A stretch of DNA of 64,000 bases from Paracentrotus lividus. Its lineage: Eukaryota > Echinodermata > Echinoidea > Camarodonta > Echinidae. Below the pieces are notes generated by a model. It saw only the letters and a list, made by a program, of their open reading frames with translations, was not told the DNA's origin and made no database searches. The stretch spans positions 16,656,308 through 16,720,307 of the forward strand of contig CALNVZ010000174.1 of the NCBI GenBank assembly GCA_940671915.1, given 5' to 3'. Below are positions 33,201-45,000 of the stretch, piece after piece (the first letter of the stretch is position 1; each line of letters opens with the position of its first letter). Made by a program: the position numbers and the translations under genes.

Positions 33201-35121
33201 TTCATAAAGAATTTATTTTGAAACGTTTTTGGCAATTAGTTGTTCCGATAAATAAGTTCCGGTACTAAAAACGGCCCGTTATCAATCCAAAACTAAAGTC
33301 TTAATTCCGCAATATTATCCGCTCCGTATTTGTTTCATAAAGAATTAATTTCGAAACGTTTTTGGCAATGAGTTCTTCCGATAAATAAGAAGTTTCGGTA
33401 CTAAAAACGACCCGTTATCAATCCAAAACTGAACAATTTATTCTACAATTGTATCCGCTCCGACTTTCTTTCATAAAGAATTTATTTATAAACGTCTTTG
33501 GCTATTAATTCTTCCGATAAATAAGAAGTTTCGGTAGTAAAAACGGCCCGTTATCAATCCAAAACTAAACAATTAATACCACAATTTTATCCGCTCCATC
33601 TTTCTTTCATAAAGAATTTATTTCAAAACGTTTTTGGCAATGAGTTCTTCCGATAAATAAGAAGTTTCGGTACTAAAAACGGCCCGTTATCAATCCAAAA
33701 CTAAAGACTTAATTCCGCAATATTATCCACTCCGTCTTTCTTTCATAAAGATTTTATTTTGAGACGTTTTTGGCGATGAAATCTTTCGATAAATATGAAG
33801 TTACGGTACTAAAAACGGCCCGCTATCACTTGATAAATAAAGGATTTATTTCGCAACTTCATCGGCCCGCTTTTTTTTCTTTTTTTATTTTAGTTCTCTT
33901 GCCATAAAATTTACACGGTCGCACATGTTTTTTTACGGTCGGTCGGGTTACCGGAAACAAACATATATTTTATTTTGGCCTTATATCAGTTAAAGTTTTG
34001 CAAAAAAAGAAAAAGAAAGAAATATAGATACATTTCTTGTTTTAGACAATGTAGTTTTTAAAGTTATACTAGAAATATTCATAATTTCTGATTATTTTGC
34101 TGGGGCAAAAAAAAAGAAGAAAAGTACACTAGCACTTGTGTAGAAAAGAGAGCTTGATTGCTGATATTATATTAACAACTTAAAATATAACACTGCTACA
34201 TATTAAATATATATATATATATTTATATAGAAAGTAATGAAGTAGACATGGTCTAACTCTAGAAGTCCAAAGAGAAAAAATTGCTATGTCCATAAAAGTT
34301 TACCAGTTAGACATTTTCCCTTTTTGTGTACAGATGCAAGTGGAAGTGACAAGAGTGTTCGCAGCATCAGTGTTCATCTTCCAACTGCCTCGGTTCAGGA
34401 GTATGAGGATGATGAAGAGGAGTCATCTTCAGATGAGAGTCAACAGGAAGGTCCAAAACCTGTGTCTGTACCAGGGTTTCCAGAAGATTTACAAGAGGAT
34501 GAAAGACCACGAGAACCTGCGACGCCTGCCCCGGGCTACTCGGATGACTTTGATGAATCGTATAGGTATGTTTCAACAGGCGAGCAGGAGCTAGCTAACA
34601 TACAGTCTTCCATAGCCTCTGGGGCATCATCCTATGCTCCGCAAGATCATTCAGTGGAACATTCCGACTCGCATCATTCTAATGCCAGCAGTTACAAGAC
34701 GGCAGAGTCCGTGCAATCTGCAAAAAGTTACAAAGCAGTCGAGGATCAGCCATCAAGAATAGTGGATCCATCGTATGTTGTGAATCCACCTTCTAAATCA
34801 AGCAGTAGTAGTGCAAGCTCCAGACATCCACCAAGTATTCTGAGTATACCTCAACCCCAGATGTCTGCCAACTCGCCTATCCCCATCGCAAGACGATCAT
34901 CAGCAAAGTCTGCTATCTTCAGCCAACCTCCTCAACCTAAACCAAGGCTCTCACTGGATCAAACCAGCTCTATATCCAATGCCTCTGTCTTGGCCCCAGG
35001 ATTGACATTGTCAAACACTTTGGAGAGTTCAGAGGTTAATACATTTGATCTCAAACCAGATTTGAGTGAGGATGAGGAGCAGAATGATACATACTCGGAT
35101 GATTTTGAGAGTGACAACTAA
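27269..35121 (+). CDS. MAP10: Microtubule-associated protein 10 (3 exons)
   Basis: MAP10 binds and stabilises microtubules and acts at the spindle midzone and midbody in cytokinesis. Exons 27269-29216, 29531-29629 and 34334-35121 join in phase (1948 + 99 + 788 nt; 944 aa, human 905). The N-terminus has the family hallmark LFSLELAVNSL and PAVAFRLLDFPSI (residues ~7-41), and a second conserved block, FPIFNLMGTEIGWISLG. Mid-protein LPILQALLRELSILN and LKFKMTNSQKLR match vertebrate MAP10 boxes. The C-terminal third is Ser/Asp/Glu-rich and disordered, with repeated YSDDF motifs, and ends DTYSDDFESDN. The donor after ATGG at 29216 is preferred over the exon 1 frame running on to TAA at 29243-29245. 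Intron 1 holds tandem copies of the exon 2 acceptor; intron 2 is filled by a 4.3-kb satellite-bearing element. Confidence 0.93.
29262..29540 (+). repeat. Tandem duplication across the MAP10 exon 2 acceptor
   Basis: A ~132-bp unit repeats twice before exon 2: AAACCTTACAAGATGTA at 29267 and again at 29400 aligns with the true exon start AAACTTTCAAGATCCCC at 29531. The copy at 29400 is preceded by TCTGTACAG, a usable AG acceptor. Shared internal strings include TTTGCAAAC and GAGTCATTAG. The two upstream copies are diverged and do not encode the exon. Confidence 0.75.
29684..33980. mobile_element. 4.3-kb TIR element filled with satellite DNA
   Basis: The ends form a 34-bp terminal inverted repeat with about three mismatches; both begin GGCCAAAATAAA and end GTTTCCGGTAAC. 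The flanks are TTAA on the left (29680-29683) and TTAT on the right, so a degenerate TTAA duplication is possible. Between about 130-160 bp of unique sequence at each side, the interior is tandem satellite. No transposase frame exists, so it is non-autonomous. It makes up nearly all of MAP10 intron 2. Confidence 0.85.
29860..33840. repeat. 136-137-bp satellite array, about 29 units
   Basis: Successive TATCAATCC landmarks at 29863, 29999, 30137, 30274, 30410, 30546 and 30683 give a period of 136-138 bp; the pattern continues to about 33830. Each unit carries ATCCGCTCC, CATAAAGAATTTATTT, CGTTTTTGGC, CTTCCGATAAATAAGAAG and ACGGCCCGTTATC. Variant units recur every four units (about 545 bp), giving a higher-order repeat. 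Confidence 0.95.
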
Positions 35122-38100
35122 TATGTAAAATGTCCATGGTAAATTTGGAGCCTAAATTTTAGTGTCACCAGGGCAATTCCCCAAAAAATGATCCATGCTA
35201 AGAATCATTACATCTACTATGGGTGCATGAATATCTTCAAAATTATTTGTGATACCTTGACAGGGGCCGCGGAACGTTTTGAAAGTGGAGGGGCTGAACA
35301 GGCTGAAAATCACACAGCTATGCTTTTTTTTCTCGTTTTTGTATATGTTTGCTGCATAAATTGGAGGGGCTGCAGCACCCCTAGCCCCCGCGGCTCTGCG
35401 GCCCCTGCTTGACCAATTTGGCATCAAACAATTGTGCTTACCAGTACCACACTCTACTTTGTTTGGTCCTGGAAGAATGAGAGGGAAGATAATACATGTA
35501 ATTTTATGAATAATCTTTTGTCCAAGAATGACATCAAATTTTGCATTAATGTGCCATTCAAAAGAAATGGCTTGATAAGGCTCTTTTGTTTTGATACCAA
35601 ATTTGTGAAGGTAACACAAATTATATTAAGACGTATGGCAAGTGAACATTTTTTAGTATTTCCCAGGTGTATGTATATTTTTACCTTCAGATGTTTATCC
35701 CCGCATACAGGTACAGTAAAAAAATGTATGTACATATATTGAATTGCAGATTTTTAATTAAAAAATTATGTGTGTAAATAATTGAATCTTTAAAGCGAAA
35801 GCAGATTATGATTATTATAAAACATTGTAGCCATATTTCATCATCAAGAACCCATGTAGTTGGATCTTTAGTCACTATGGATTTACTTATTCCAGTAGGA
35901 TCCACGTTTGGAGTAACAATTTGATTGTCATTAGACATTAATCACTAGCCTTGGTGAAGTAAGATTTATCACTGAAATAAGAAGCAGTATACAAATTATT
36001 CTAATCTCGTTATTGTCTTTATTCTTTTAACATCACTCTGAATATCAATCCAACCAAACCATAATTAAACAGGTCATATCACACTCCTGAGACTAAATGT
36101 TCCTGATGGTTGTGATTAAGCTTGAGATGTTAGAACCATGTGAGATGCTGACTTAAGCAAAACATAAAAAGTACATATTTGGAGAATCATTCAAAGATAT
36201 GATTCAAAACAAGAAATGCTTTTTTGGTTCATATAAATTGAATTTATGCCAACCAGTTATCAATACGATACCAAGGCTATCCCTGTATCAATTTTTACTC
36301 AGTACCGGTACATATTGCTCTTGTATGGGCTTCAAATTTGGCCAAGACAGGCCTGTACACATTGCTGTACATGTATAAGATGTAGAAAGCAATTTTTTGG
36401 GTGTGAATTGATATATCTTATCAGAATCATACGTCAGACAAAGTACACCTGTATTAGTAGAGCACCGTTACTTTACATTAATATTCTCCCCCAGTTATGA
36501 CAGACAAAGTGAAATCATATTTTTATTAAAAATTTATGTCCATGATCTGCATTTTTCATAAAATAAGACATGTTGCCCATTCCAAGCATTGTTACGGCGA
36601 GTACTTGTCCAGAACATTTCTTTCAAATTTCTTTGCCATGTACATGTACAACTTTTTTTATATGCAAAGCTCATGAGACTTTAATATCTATATATATTTT
36701 ATACAGCAAAACATCCAAAGACCATTTGGATAGTTGATACATTCTCCACACGTTTAAATATTTTCTTTCTTTTTCAAAGTAAAAAGGCACTAAAGTTGGC
36801 CTCAGTCAAACCTCTAAATAAACATCCAAAATTTTATGGTATTTCTTTAAAATATTCCATCCAGACATCATGATGATACCATCATCTATGTACAATGTTT
36901 GTTAATAAAAAAAAAAAACCATGCAGTTTTTATACATGCACCAATATATCTTTAGAAGACATAAAACATTCCACCTTTTAAACTTCCTGAATCTTTTAAC
37001 AGAAATTTCAGGCCTTATTTGCAGCAGCATTACACATACTTTCTATGATTTATGAACGCTCTCATACTTTTGATAGGAAAGAATTATGGCAATGGTTCAA
37101 AAGAAATATGCCTACATTACCTTGAAAGAGATTACTGGGAAGTGAATTGAAGATTTCTTTATCAGCCTCTTTAATTACAGGGTTCATGTATATATGTCAA
37201 AACCAGAGCTGTTTTCATCAAATAAACATGTAAAATATGGAATTCACAATTGATTACCAACAGCAGAAGATGTATTGGTAATTTGTTTTTTGTTTTTTCG
37301 GTTTAAAAAAAAACATTGTACAATAATATAACATATTTGTACAAAGGCAGGCAGGTAGGTAGGTAGATAGATTGGGGACCCTGTTATTAGCACATCATTT
37401 GGAATGTACTGATGCTTCCCTAATGATTTATCACCGACACGCGACTTTGAAATGCTATCTGATCTAAGGTATTTCTTATGATCTATATGTATACAAAACA
37501 AACCCTTATTCTAATACTGAAACAATAGGTCCAACTAAATCATAAATCATTAGGTGGGTAACAACAGTCCAATTAGAGTTTACATGAATAATGCTAGGGC
37601 ATATGCCTAATGACAGAGTGGCAGTATTAACACACATACAGATACAAATCAATCATGAAATACATTAATAGGAATGACATTTCAGATATTTTAGAAAAAG
37701 AGGTTATATAATTTGAAAATATACACATGTGCTACATTTCACATACATGTAGTACTCTTGTTTGGTGTACCCTGCATAATGATTGGACACAAAGTCTCAT
37801 CATCCAAATGGAAGTGAATTCTTGAACTAAGTGACACTCATTTAGCTTTCTAAAATACCTATACAATAGGGAAAAACTAATCTGTGTATAAAGTTACAGA
37901 AGTTTGAAACTGCTGATTTGTAGTGCGGCATCTAAAGATCGCTTAGTAAGTGCTTGCATTGTAAATATGAAAGCAGTAAGAAGTAATCATTTTTCACGCT
38001 GATCATAGGGAAGCCCACTTATTACAGTCATCCGTCTGAATTAACGAAAAATAAGTAAACATCTCTCTTGTTCTATCATATATACATAGGCTACTGAATA

Positions 38101-39069
38101 TCAATGCTATTCAAGGAGTAGTACTCTGAAAAAATATGAAGAATAAATCTAGTCAACTTCCATGACAAGTACAAATCTATCAGAATATACTCTGTTCAAT
38201 GGCGCAGACAACACACATTCATGTGAATGTCCACGTGAACCACCTGTCTGCTACTGTAACTGTCACTATTACAAATATATTTGTTATGAAAATAAGACAT
38301 GCAACTTAACATCAATACCAGTATCAGCCCAGCTGTACCAGATTTGTTGGAGTATGAGTTGTAGGTTAAATACTGTGGATAATATGTCCATATTTATGAG
38401 GTAAATTATATAATCTTATTTAGTGAACTTCAACCAAGGGAAAGAAGAAAAGAAAGGAATATACACCTTTGTCCATATTTTGTTTGACACATAAATAATA
38501 TATATTTCACCAACAAAGTGAATGATAATTTTGATGCGAGTGTAAAGTATACTTGAATTATAATACCATTAAGTATACATGTTTTAAAGAAAAGTAATAA
38601 ACGTAGGCAGTATTAACTAAAAAAATTGTGTTTTTTGTACACTGAATAAATGAACTTAAACATCCTTCATAGACGGACAAACACACACACACACACAAAA
38701 AAGAAAAAATAAGTTTAATAATATCTGTACATTAATATTTTTCACATGCAAGGTGATATCCATACTCCCTCCACCCCTTCCACCGACACGGCTCTGAGTC
38801 TATGAGCCTAAAGCTCGTCGTATAGACAGCCGCAACACAATACAATATGTGTATGACACATGATAGCCGTAGCCATGGGGGAGTGAATTCAATCGTGCTA
38901 TCTCTGACTCGGGGGTCAGCTTGAGCCTGTTGCTCAGCACCAATCGGTCTAGTCCCAAGATGGATCATGGCTACGCCCTTTGGGTCAAAAGACACACAGG
39001 ACAGTTGGGGGCGTCGTCGTCATCGTCTTCTCGTCATCTGAGGTTACAAGTCGGACACACTAGAGTGTT
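35122..39069. other. Convergent 3' flanks of MAP10 and the SLC29 gene
   Basis: No coding exon is seen in these 3.9 kb. The region should hold the 3' untranslated regions of MAP10 (+) and the nucleoside transporter (-). It is AT-rich, with an (AC)n run at about 38678-38697, GGTAGGTAGGTAGATAGAT at about 37355 and a MITE at 35261-35407. The patch 38750-39000 is less AT-rich and may be transporter 3' UTR. Poly(A) sites could not be fixed. Confidence 0.5.
35261..35407. mobile_element. 147-bp MITE with CAGGGGCC termini
   Basis: CAGGGGCCGCGGA on the left and the complement of GCGGCCCCTG on the right are inverted ends. CTTGA flanks both sides (35256-35260 and 35408-35412). The CAGGGGC terminus is typical of hAT-like MITEs, though a hAT duplication is usually 8 bp. 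It is non-coding and lies just downstream of MAP10. Confidence 0.7.
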
Positions 39070-42000
39070 TTAAATAGAAACGATCCACGGGAAGAAGAGA
39101 GAGAATTGGATACCGCAGAAGATTCCTAAGATGAGGAAGAAGACCATCATGGATGCAGCCTTACTCGCCCAGTTTGGATTCGATACCATCCTGTAGGAGA
39201 GAAAAGAAATCAATTGCATTTGATTTGAGGGTTACAAGAAGTTTCATAAACATGTTCCTGATGGAACATTGGGAATAAAGACTCATTAGATAATAAATAA
39301 TGTAGCTCCATACTTGCAGGCTTTTTTGGTGATTATTTTTTTTTCTTGAAAATAATTTTATTTGTAACTACATGATGTAGTAATTTCTTGAATAGGGAAT
39401 AAAATATGGCAATGTTTCTAAAGCTAGTGTTTTTGTGACTAAATGTCTTTAATTTGAACAAATGTACCAATGCAATTTGTTCAGAAATAAGCTCATCATT
39501 TAATGCTTATCTGGGTTTGAATCTTTGAAATAATGAAAATTAATTAAATATTCAACAGTCCCGAAGTTATTACGGGGAAACGTTTAAGGGGATGCATTAT
39601 TCTTATAGGGCCTATGTAGCACAGATTAGGGATTGGTGCGTCGTGAGCCTATGGCAAGGTTAGGGTTTATGGTTGAAAATGAAGACGCCTTTAAAAGAAG
39701 GAAAAAAAAACCTCATTTGTGTCGCAAAAAACCATAACGCTAGCTGGACGCGCTGGCCAACGTTTATAGCCAAAATTGAAAGACACCCGGCAATGTCTTG
39801 GACGTCGGAAAGTTGGATACAAAAATATGTACTTACTTTGGTCCATCCATCATGATGACGGTCTTGAGATATCCGTTGCTCAGTGACATGAGCACGACAA
39901 GGAAAGCATAGGCATAGTCATTGCCGATGAGGACGGGTAGAGTGCGACGATCAGGACGGTAGTTACAGAATATGAAGATTGGGAAGAACAAGATGCGGCT
40001 CACGACCAACAACCACGTGTAGCTCGAGTATTTCTGTAAAGATGAAAAGATAGTTTACAGCAAAATTCAGATTAATATCACGGCTTAAATCATGTATGGA
40101 ATTTGTTCACATAGTAGATATCCCAAGGTGTACAGTTCGACGAAAGATTGTCGTTTTGTATGAAATTAAAGGCGCGATCGCGGCTACGTTACGAGTTTGG
40201 TTATATTACTGGTCACAAATCTCCTTCAGGAAATCTGGTTAGGATTAAATAATAAATGACCCAGATGACTTCCTTTTCGCAACAAACAGTTTTGATCGTT
40301 AACTTGTAGTTGATCCATTCAACCTAACGAACTATTATTTTTGTTCGTTAAAAAATAAAATATTTGAAACACAATAGGCCTAAATTATAATATCAACCAT
40401 GTTGCGACGGTGCTTTTACACCAGTAAGCTGTCGGCAAGACCAAATAATTGAAATTAACTGTGTTCCCGGTAACCATTGCAGTTGCGTTTTTTTAACCAC
40501 ATGGGAAAATACCTAACACTGGATGAACACAAGAACACTTTAGAGACCTCATCAGAACGTGACGGGTCGAGAGATTGTTCGTGACATCTGCGGACCGAAC
40601 ACGGCGCACAATGTTATGGGCAAACGGCGATGATCGGGAACTATAGTTTAAAATAAACGTAGCATATATAACTTTCACATAACCTTCAAATGTTGTTGAA
40701 ACGCCTTATCTCATGGCTATATTAGTTCGCGCTTGATTCTATGGAGTCATGGCGACTAATTTTATCTAGACTGGATTAATTTTATCTAGACTGGATTTTT
40801 TACACGCTGTGAATTAAGCGCATTAAAATGTTAATGCAATGCGGTATATAAATGTAACTTGTTATTATTATTAACTGCGGTGCGTCGTATCCGAGATCTT
40901 CTTTAAAAAAAAAAAAAAAAAACGTCGCGATGACTTCTGGGCTTTGTGGTTTTCATCTTTTCGGGACAAGTCGCGGTAACTTTCTATTTTCTTTTCTAGG
41001 TCGCGACGACTTTCTATTTTCTCTCCTAGGACGCGGCGACTTTCTATTTTCTCTCCTAGAACACGGCGACTTTCTATTTCTCTCCTTATATCGCGGCAAC
41101 TTTCTATTTTGTCTTCTAGGTCGCGACGACTTTCTATTTTGTCTCCTAGGTCGCGATGACTTTCTGTTTTCTCTCCTAGGTCGCGGTGACTTTCTATTTT
41201 CTCTCCTAGGTCGCGGCGACTTTCTTTTATCTCCGAATGTCGCGGCAACTTTATATTTTGTCTCCTAGAGCGCGGCAATATCTCGGCCATTACAATAGCC
41301 CCATGATTTAATGATATCCATGACAACTCCTAGGATAATTACCCATCTAATCCACGCGGGGATGACGCTCCCGACGAAGTCTCCGAGGTTAAAGGTGAAG
41401 AAGCAACATAGCGGGATGAAATAGACCTGCTGGAAGTAAGAAGGATCCTCTGCTACTGATGGGACACCAGCCAATACCACAGGGAAGATAGCCAGGGTCA
41501 CGAAGAAGGTAAACCAGATGTTAAACACTTGCACCTTGATCTATAAAGGAAGCATAGTACATCGTCAAGTATGAAAACCATGTGTGCTGTCAATAAATTA
41601 CGCAGCCCCGTTACCTACTTTCGGTAGCAAGGTAGTCAATAAATTAAACGGTCCCCTGGATTCGATGTGCCGTCAGACATGCTGCCTTTTCTTAGAATGT
41701 CGTCTCATCTCCCGCAGTTTGTACAAAGGTTAGAGACATGAACGAAAAATGAGTTAACATGTTTACCTAAATATGAAACGGATCATGCACTTTCGAAGAG
41801 ATTTAGTATAAAATTGGATGGCATTTTAAAAATAAAGTTCAAGGTAACTAGCACTCGATTCTAATACATAACAAGGTTTCGCACAACTCTCTATACAGCA
41901 GGGTACTTATGAAAATATATCGATATAGGAAATATTTTTTCCTGGATTACCGTTGAAATTAAGTAGAAGAGACTAGTATTTACTGATTTTGTTATGAAAC

Positions 42001-45000
42001 ATTTTCCGTGGTGTTTGATCTGAATAATTCTCGTTGGATATTGGTTCCGGGCATTGTTGAGCATAGGTATACTATTTATAGAATGTTGTTTTCTGGGCTT
42101 GGGTTACGTTTGTGTTTTATGTTTGTATGGATTTTTCGGTCTAAGGTTTAGGATTTAATTACACGATAAAACTGGTTTTAAAGCAATTATATAGCTGCCG
42201 GAGCATCAGTAAGTCTTCAATGATATCACAACATAGACCGACGTTAATTGTACTTTTATAGAAGTGAGATTAATTTAGGGATATACATGTATGACTGTAT
42301 TTGAGATCCCGGATGCGATAGGGAGCATGACATGAGGGAAACAGCAGCTGGAATTCGCCCAAAACAATCGCAATCATTATTTACATAACCCACGGATCTA
42401 CCTTTAAATAGGAAATTAATTTGAACCTTATCTTCCGATTAGTTTCCTATTCGTTGCTCTATATCTTTGACAATAGATAATTTCATCCGCCATGCATCAT
42501 GAAGTGTTTGCACTATGTACCTGCTCGCCCATGTAGATTACTAATATTGTTAGATTATGAATTCAAACTCCTTTGGGGTTTTCTTTTCATATCACTTTAT
42601 TAAAATATTTCAATCATATGAGAGGGATCGGAGTACAAATCTATGAGAAAGGGCAAGGGCCTTGATCGGACTGTACTTTGAAGTGTAAACTTCCTCTTTA
42701 TTTTTAACCCGGCCCGACTTGCGTTTCCTTTCGTTGGCCTCTTCACATACATACCACCTGTTAAAAATGAACTTATACGAGGTGCCTGAACCTTTCTTGC
42801 ACTCATATTTTACCGCCCATAACAGGTTGATTTACGATAGAATGGACCATCATACAATAATGATATATGCTAAATGACACAACACTAGGCAATAAGCAAT
42901 TCATCATAATAACGAAGTTACTATTTTTCGGTTGTATAGGCCTATTGAACTTTCTCTGACAAAATTATTAATTTCGTTTTCGTGTATTAAATAATGGTAA
43001 TAAGTTAGTTTTAGAAATTTGATAATAGATTGATAACTAGGAGTATGTAAGAGCATAAGCGATTATCGCCTTTGATTTTTTTTTTTTCACTTTGTAAACA
43101 TTCAAAACAATAACCAACATATGTTCACACATCCTAGAGAAATAGCAGATTTGTGACATTTCGTTTGATAACCTGAACAGAGGAGAACAAAATTTTCCGT
43201 CCTCAAAAATTTATCCTGTTCCAGTCTCGAGAAAATCCCTTTATATCGTTAAATTGCTCACATCTGTATGCGTTTGTCCACTTTGTTTGTATATTTTTTT
43301 TTCATCATCATCCGTTGTGCCATAACTAGGTTTTTGAACACCAACTGCATTGACGGAATGAAGTTTATATTAGTTAGAGTTACCTGACAGAAGATGGTCC
43401 AGAGTGGAGGAGACTGGTTCGATGGGTCATCCTCAGCAGCTTCAGCCTCTTTATTATCAGTAACCATCGTAACCAGACCCATGTAATATTTAACAATCGG
43501 CTATAGACGGAAGGAAAATGACGTAACAAATATTTTAAAGTTTTCTTTGTCTAGTTATTCATTCATCGAACATGAAATATTAACTTCCAGATAGCGAATA
43601 TTTAGATCGGGGCAGTTCATTGTGTTCATAAACTTACAAAATGTATGTCTTATAGATAATAACGCCATTGTAACGTCTTTTCTCTGCTTTGCATTTCGAA
43701 AAAAATATTGGCGTTGGACGCAGGGATACACTTGAGCAAGATGGGGATAGATGACCGTTACATCCATTTTGTCGATCGAAACGACTAGGAATCGCAAGAA
43801 TAGGCAGCCGCTCGAGGATGGCTGAGGGATCACGCAAGACGGGTCGGTTGTGACCATGGCATATAAAATTTGGAATTAAAATTAATATCAAAATCACAAT
43901 ACGTCTCGTTATTGAAATCATCATTCATACAACTCAGTCATTTTTCCTTTTTGTTTCTTTCTTAGAATAGAATGACGTTACGATATCAACGGGACCCAAG
44001 GGCGTTCATAAATAATACCGCCCCGGTATCTATTTCGTTAAGTCTTACAATCGATCTCTTGAGTGTAAAGAGTAAGGTATTTGGAAACATAATTGTTTTT
44101 ACCAGTTTAAAGAGCAAGAGAAAGGTAAGTAAACAGATGAGAAGAACCAGTACAGCACAGCAGAAGTAACCAATGGCGGCACTGCGGAGACTCCCGGCAA
44201 CTAATAAAATGGAGCATTAAAACATTTGAAAATTATTACCCCCAAAACCAAGCTTTAACCAGAATATAGATATTTAACAGTATAGCATTCGTTTGAGATT
44301 TATTTGTAGTTCATAATATAGCCCTATAATACCGCAATTTACAAAGCAACAGTTGTGTTTATATTGAATTACATAATGTCGGCAGTTTGGCCGTTGTTAT
44401 GTACTTTTAACGGTTTGTAACTATATGACAAATCAAAGGAAATTGAAATGGACCAGCACGGGTCAAAAAAGGACGCATACACGATTAGTCACTCATTTTA
44501 TCAAATAAAAGTACAAGGGATGGAATCCCAGACTCTAGTATTACATAATATATTGATAGGTGAACCGTAGTATGTCCTTTAAAATGCTTTGAGTGATAAT
44601 AATACTTACATGTTATCGACATGATCGACAACACAGCAACAAATGTTCCACCGATACCCTGTAAGATTTGACAAAGAAAACATAAATAAGTACCAACTTA
44701 ATCAGAAACATATTCCCAAAAACATATTTTTCGAGCCATAGGCAAATCTAAAAGCTGCATAATTGTGTTTTATACACGAAACTACTACTTGGCTTCTCTA
44801 ACACCGTCTTAAAATGACTCACGAATAAAAATATTTATCTCCTTTTTGGGGGGATGGGGTAGAGGAAGAAATTTCCATTTAGGCTTATGTGAATAGCAGA
44901 AATTCTCGTCTATCATATAAACAGTTCTGAAATGTTTTATGCATAAATGAGTACTATCCATATTTGGTAAAAGCGCGTGAAAAATGGGTTGTCTAGAAAT

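Noticed and set aside
29860-33840. CRISPR-like spaced repeats
   Set aside because: Units are head-to-tail satellite with no unique spacers, and the DNA is from an intron-rich animal genome.
40930-41268. 112-codon plus-strand frame over the same minisatellite
   Set aside because: Same cause: a multiple-of-three repeat unit, opposite strand.
40871-41326. 151-codon minus-strand frame of decapeptide repeats
   Set aside because: It is the 30-bp minisatellite read in a frame kept open by its period; it lies beyond the donor of the SLC29 exon and has no family match.
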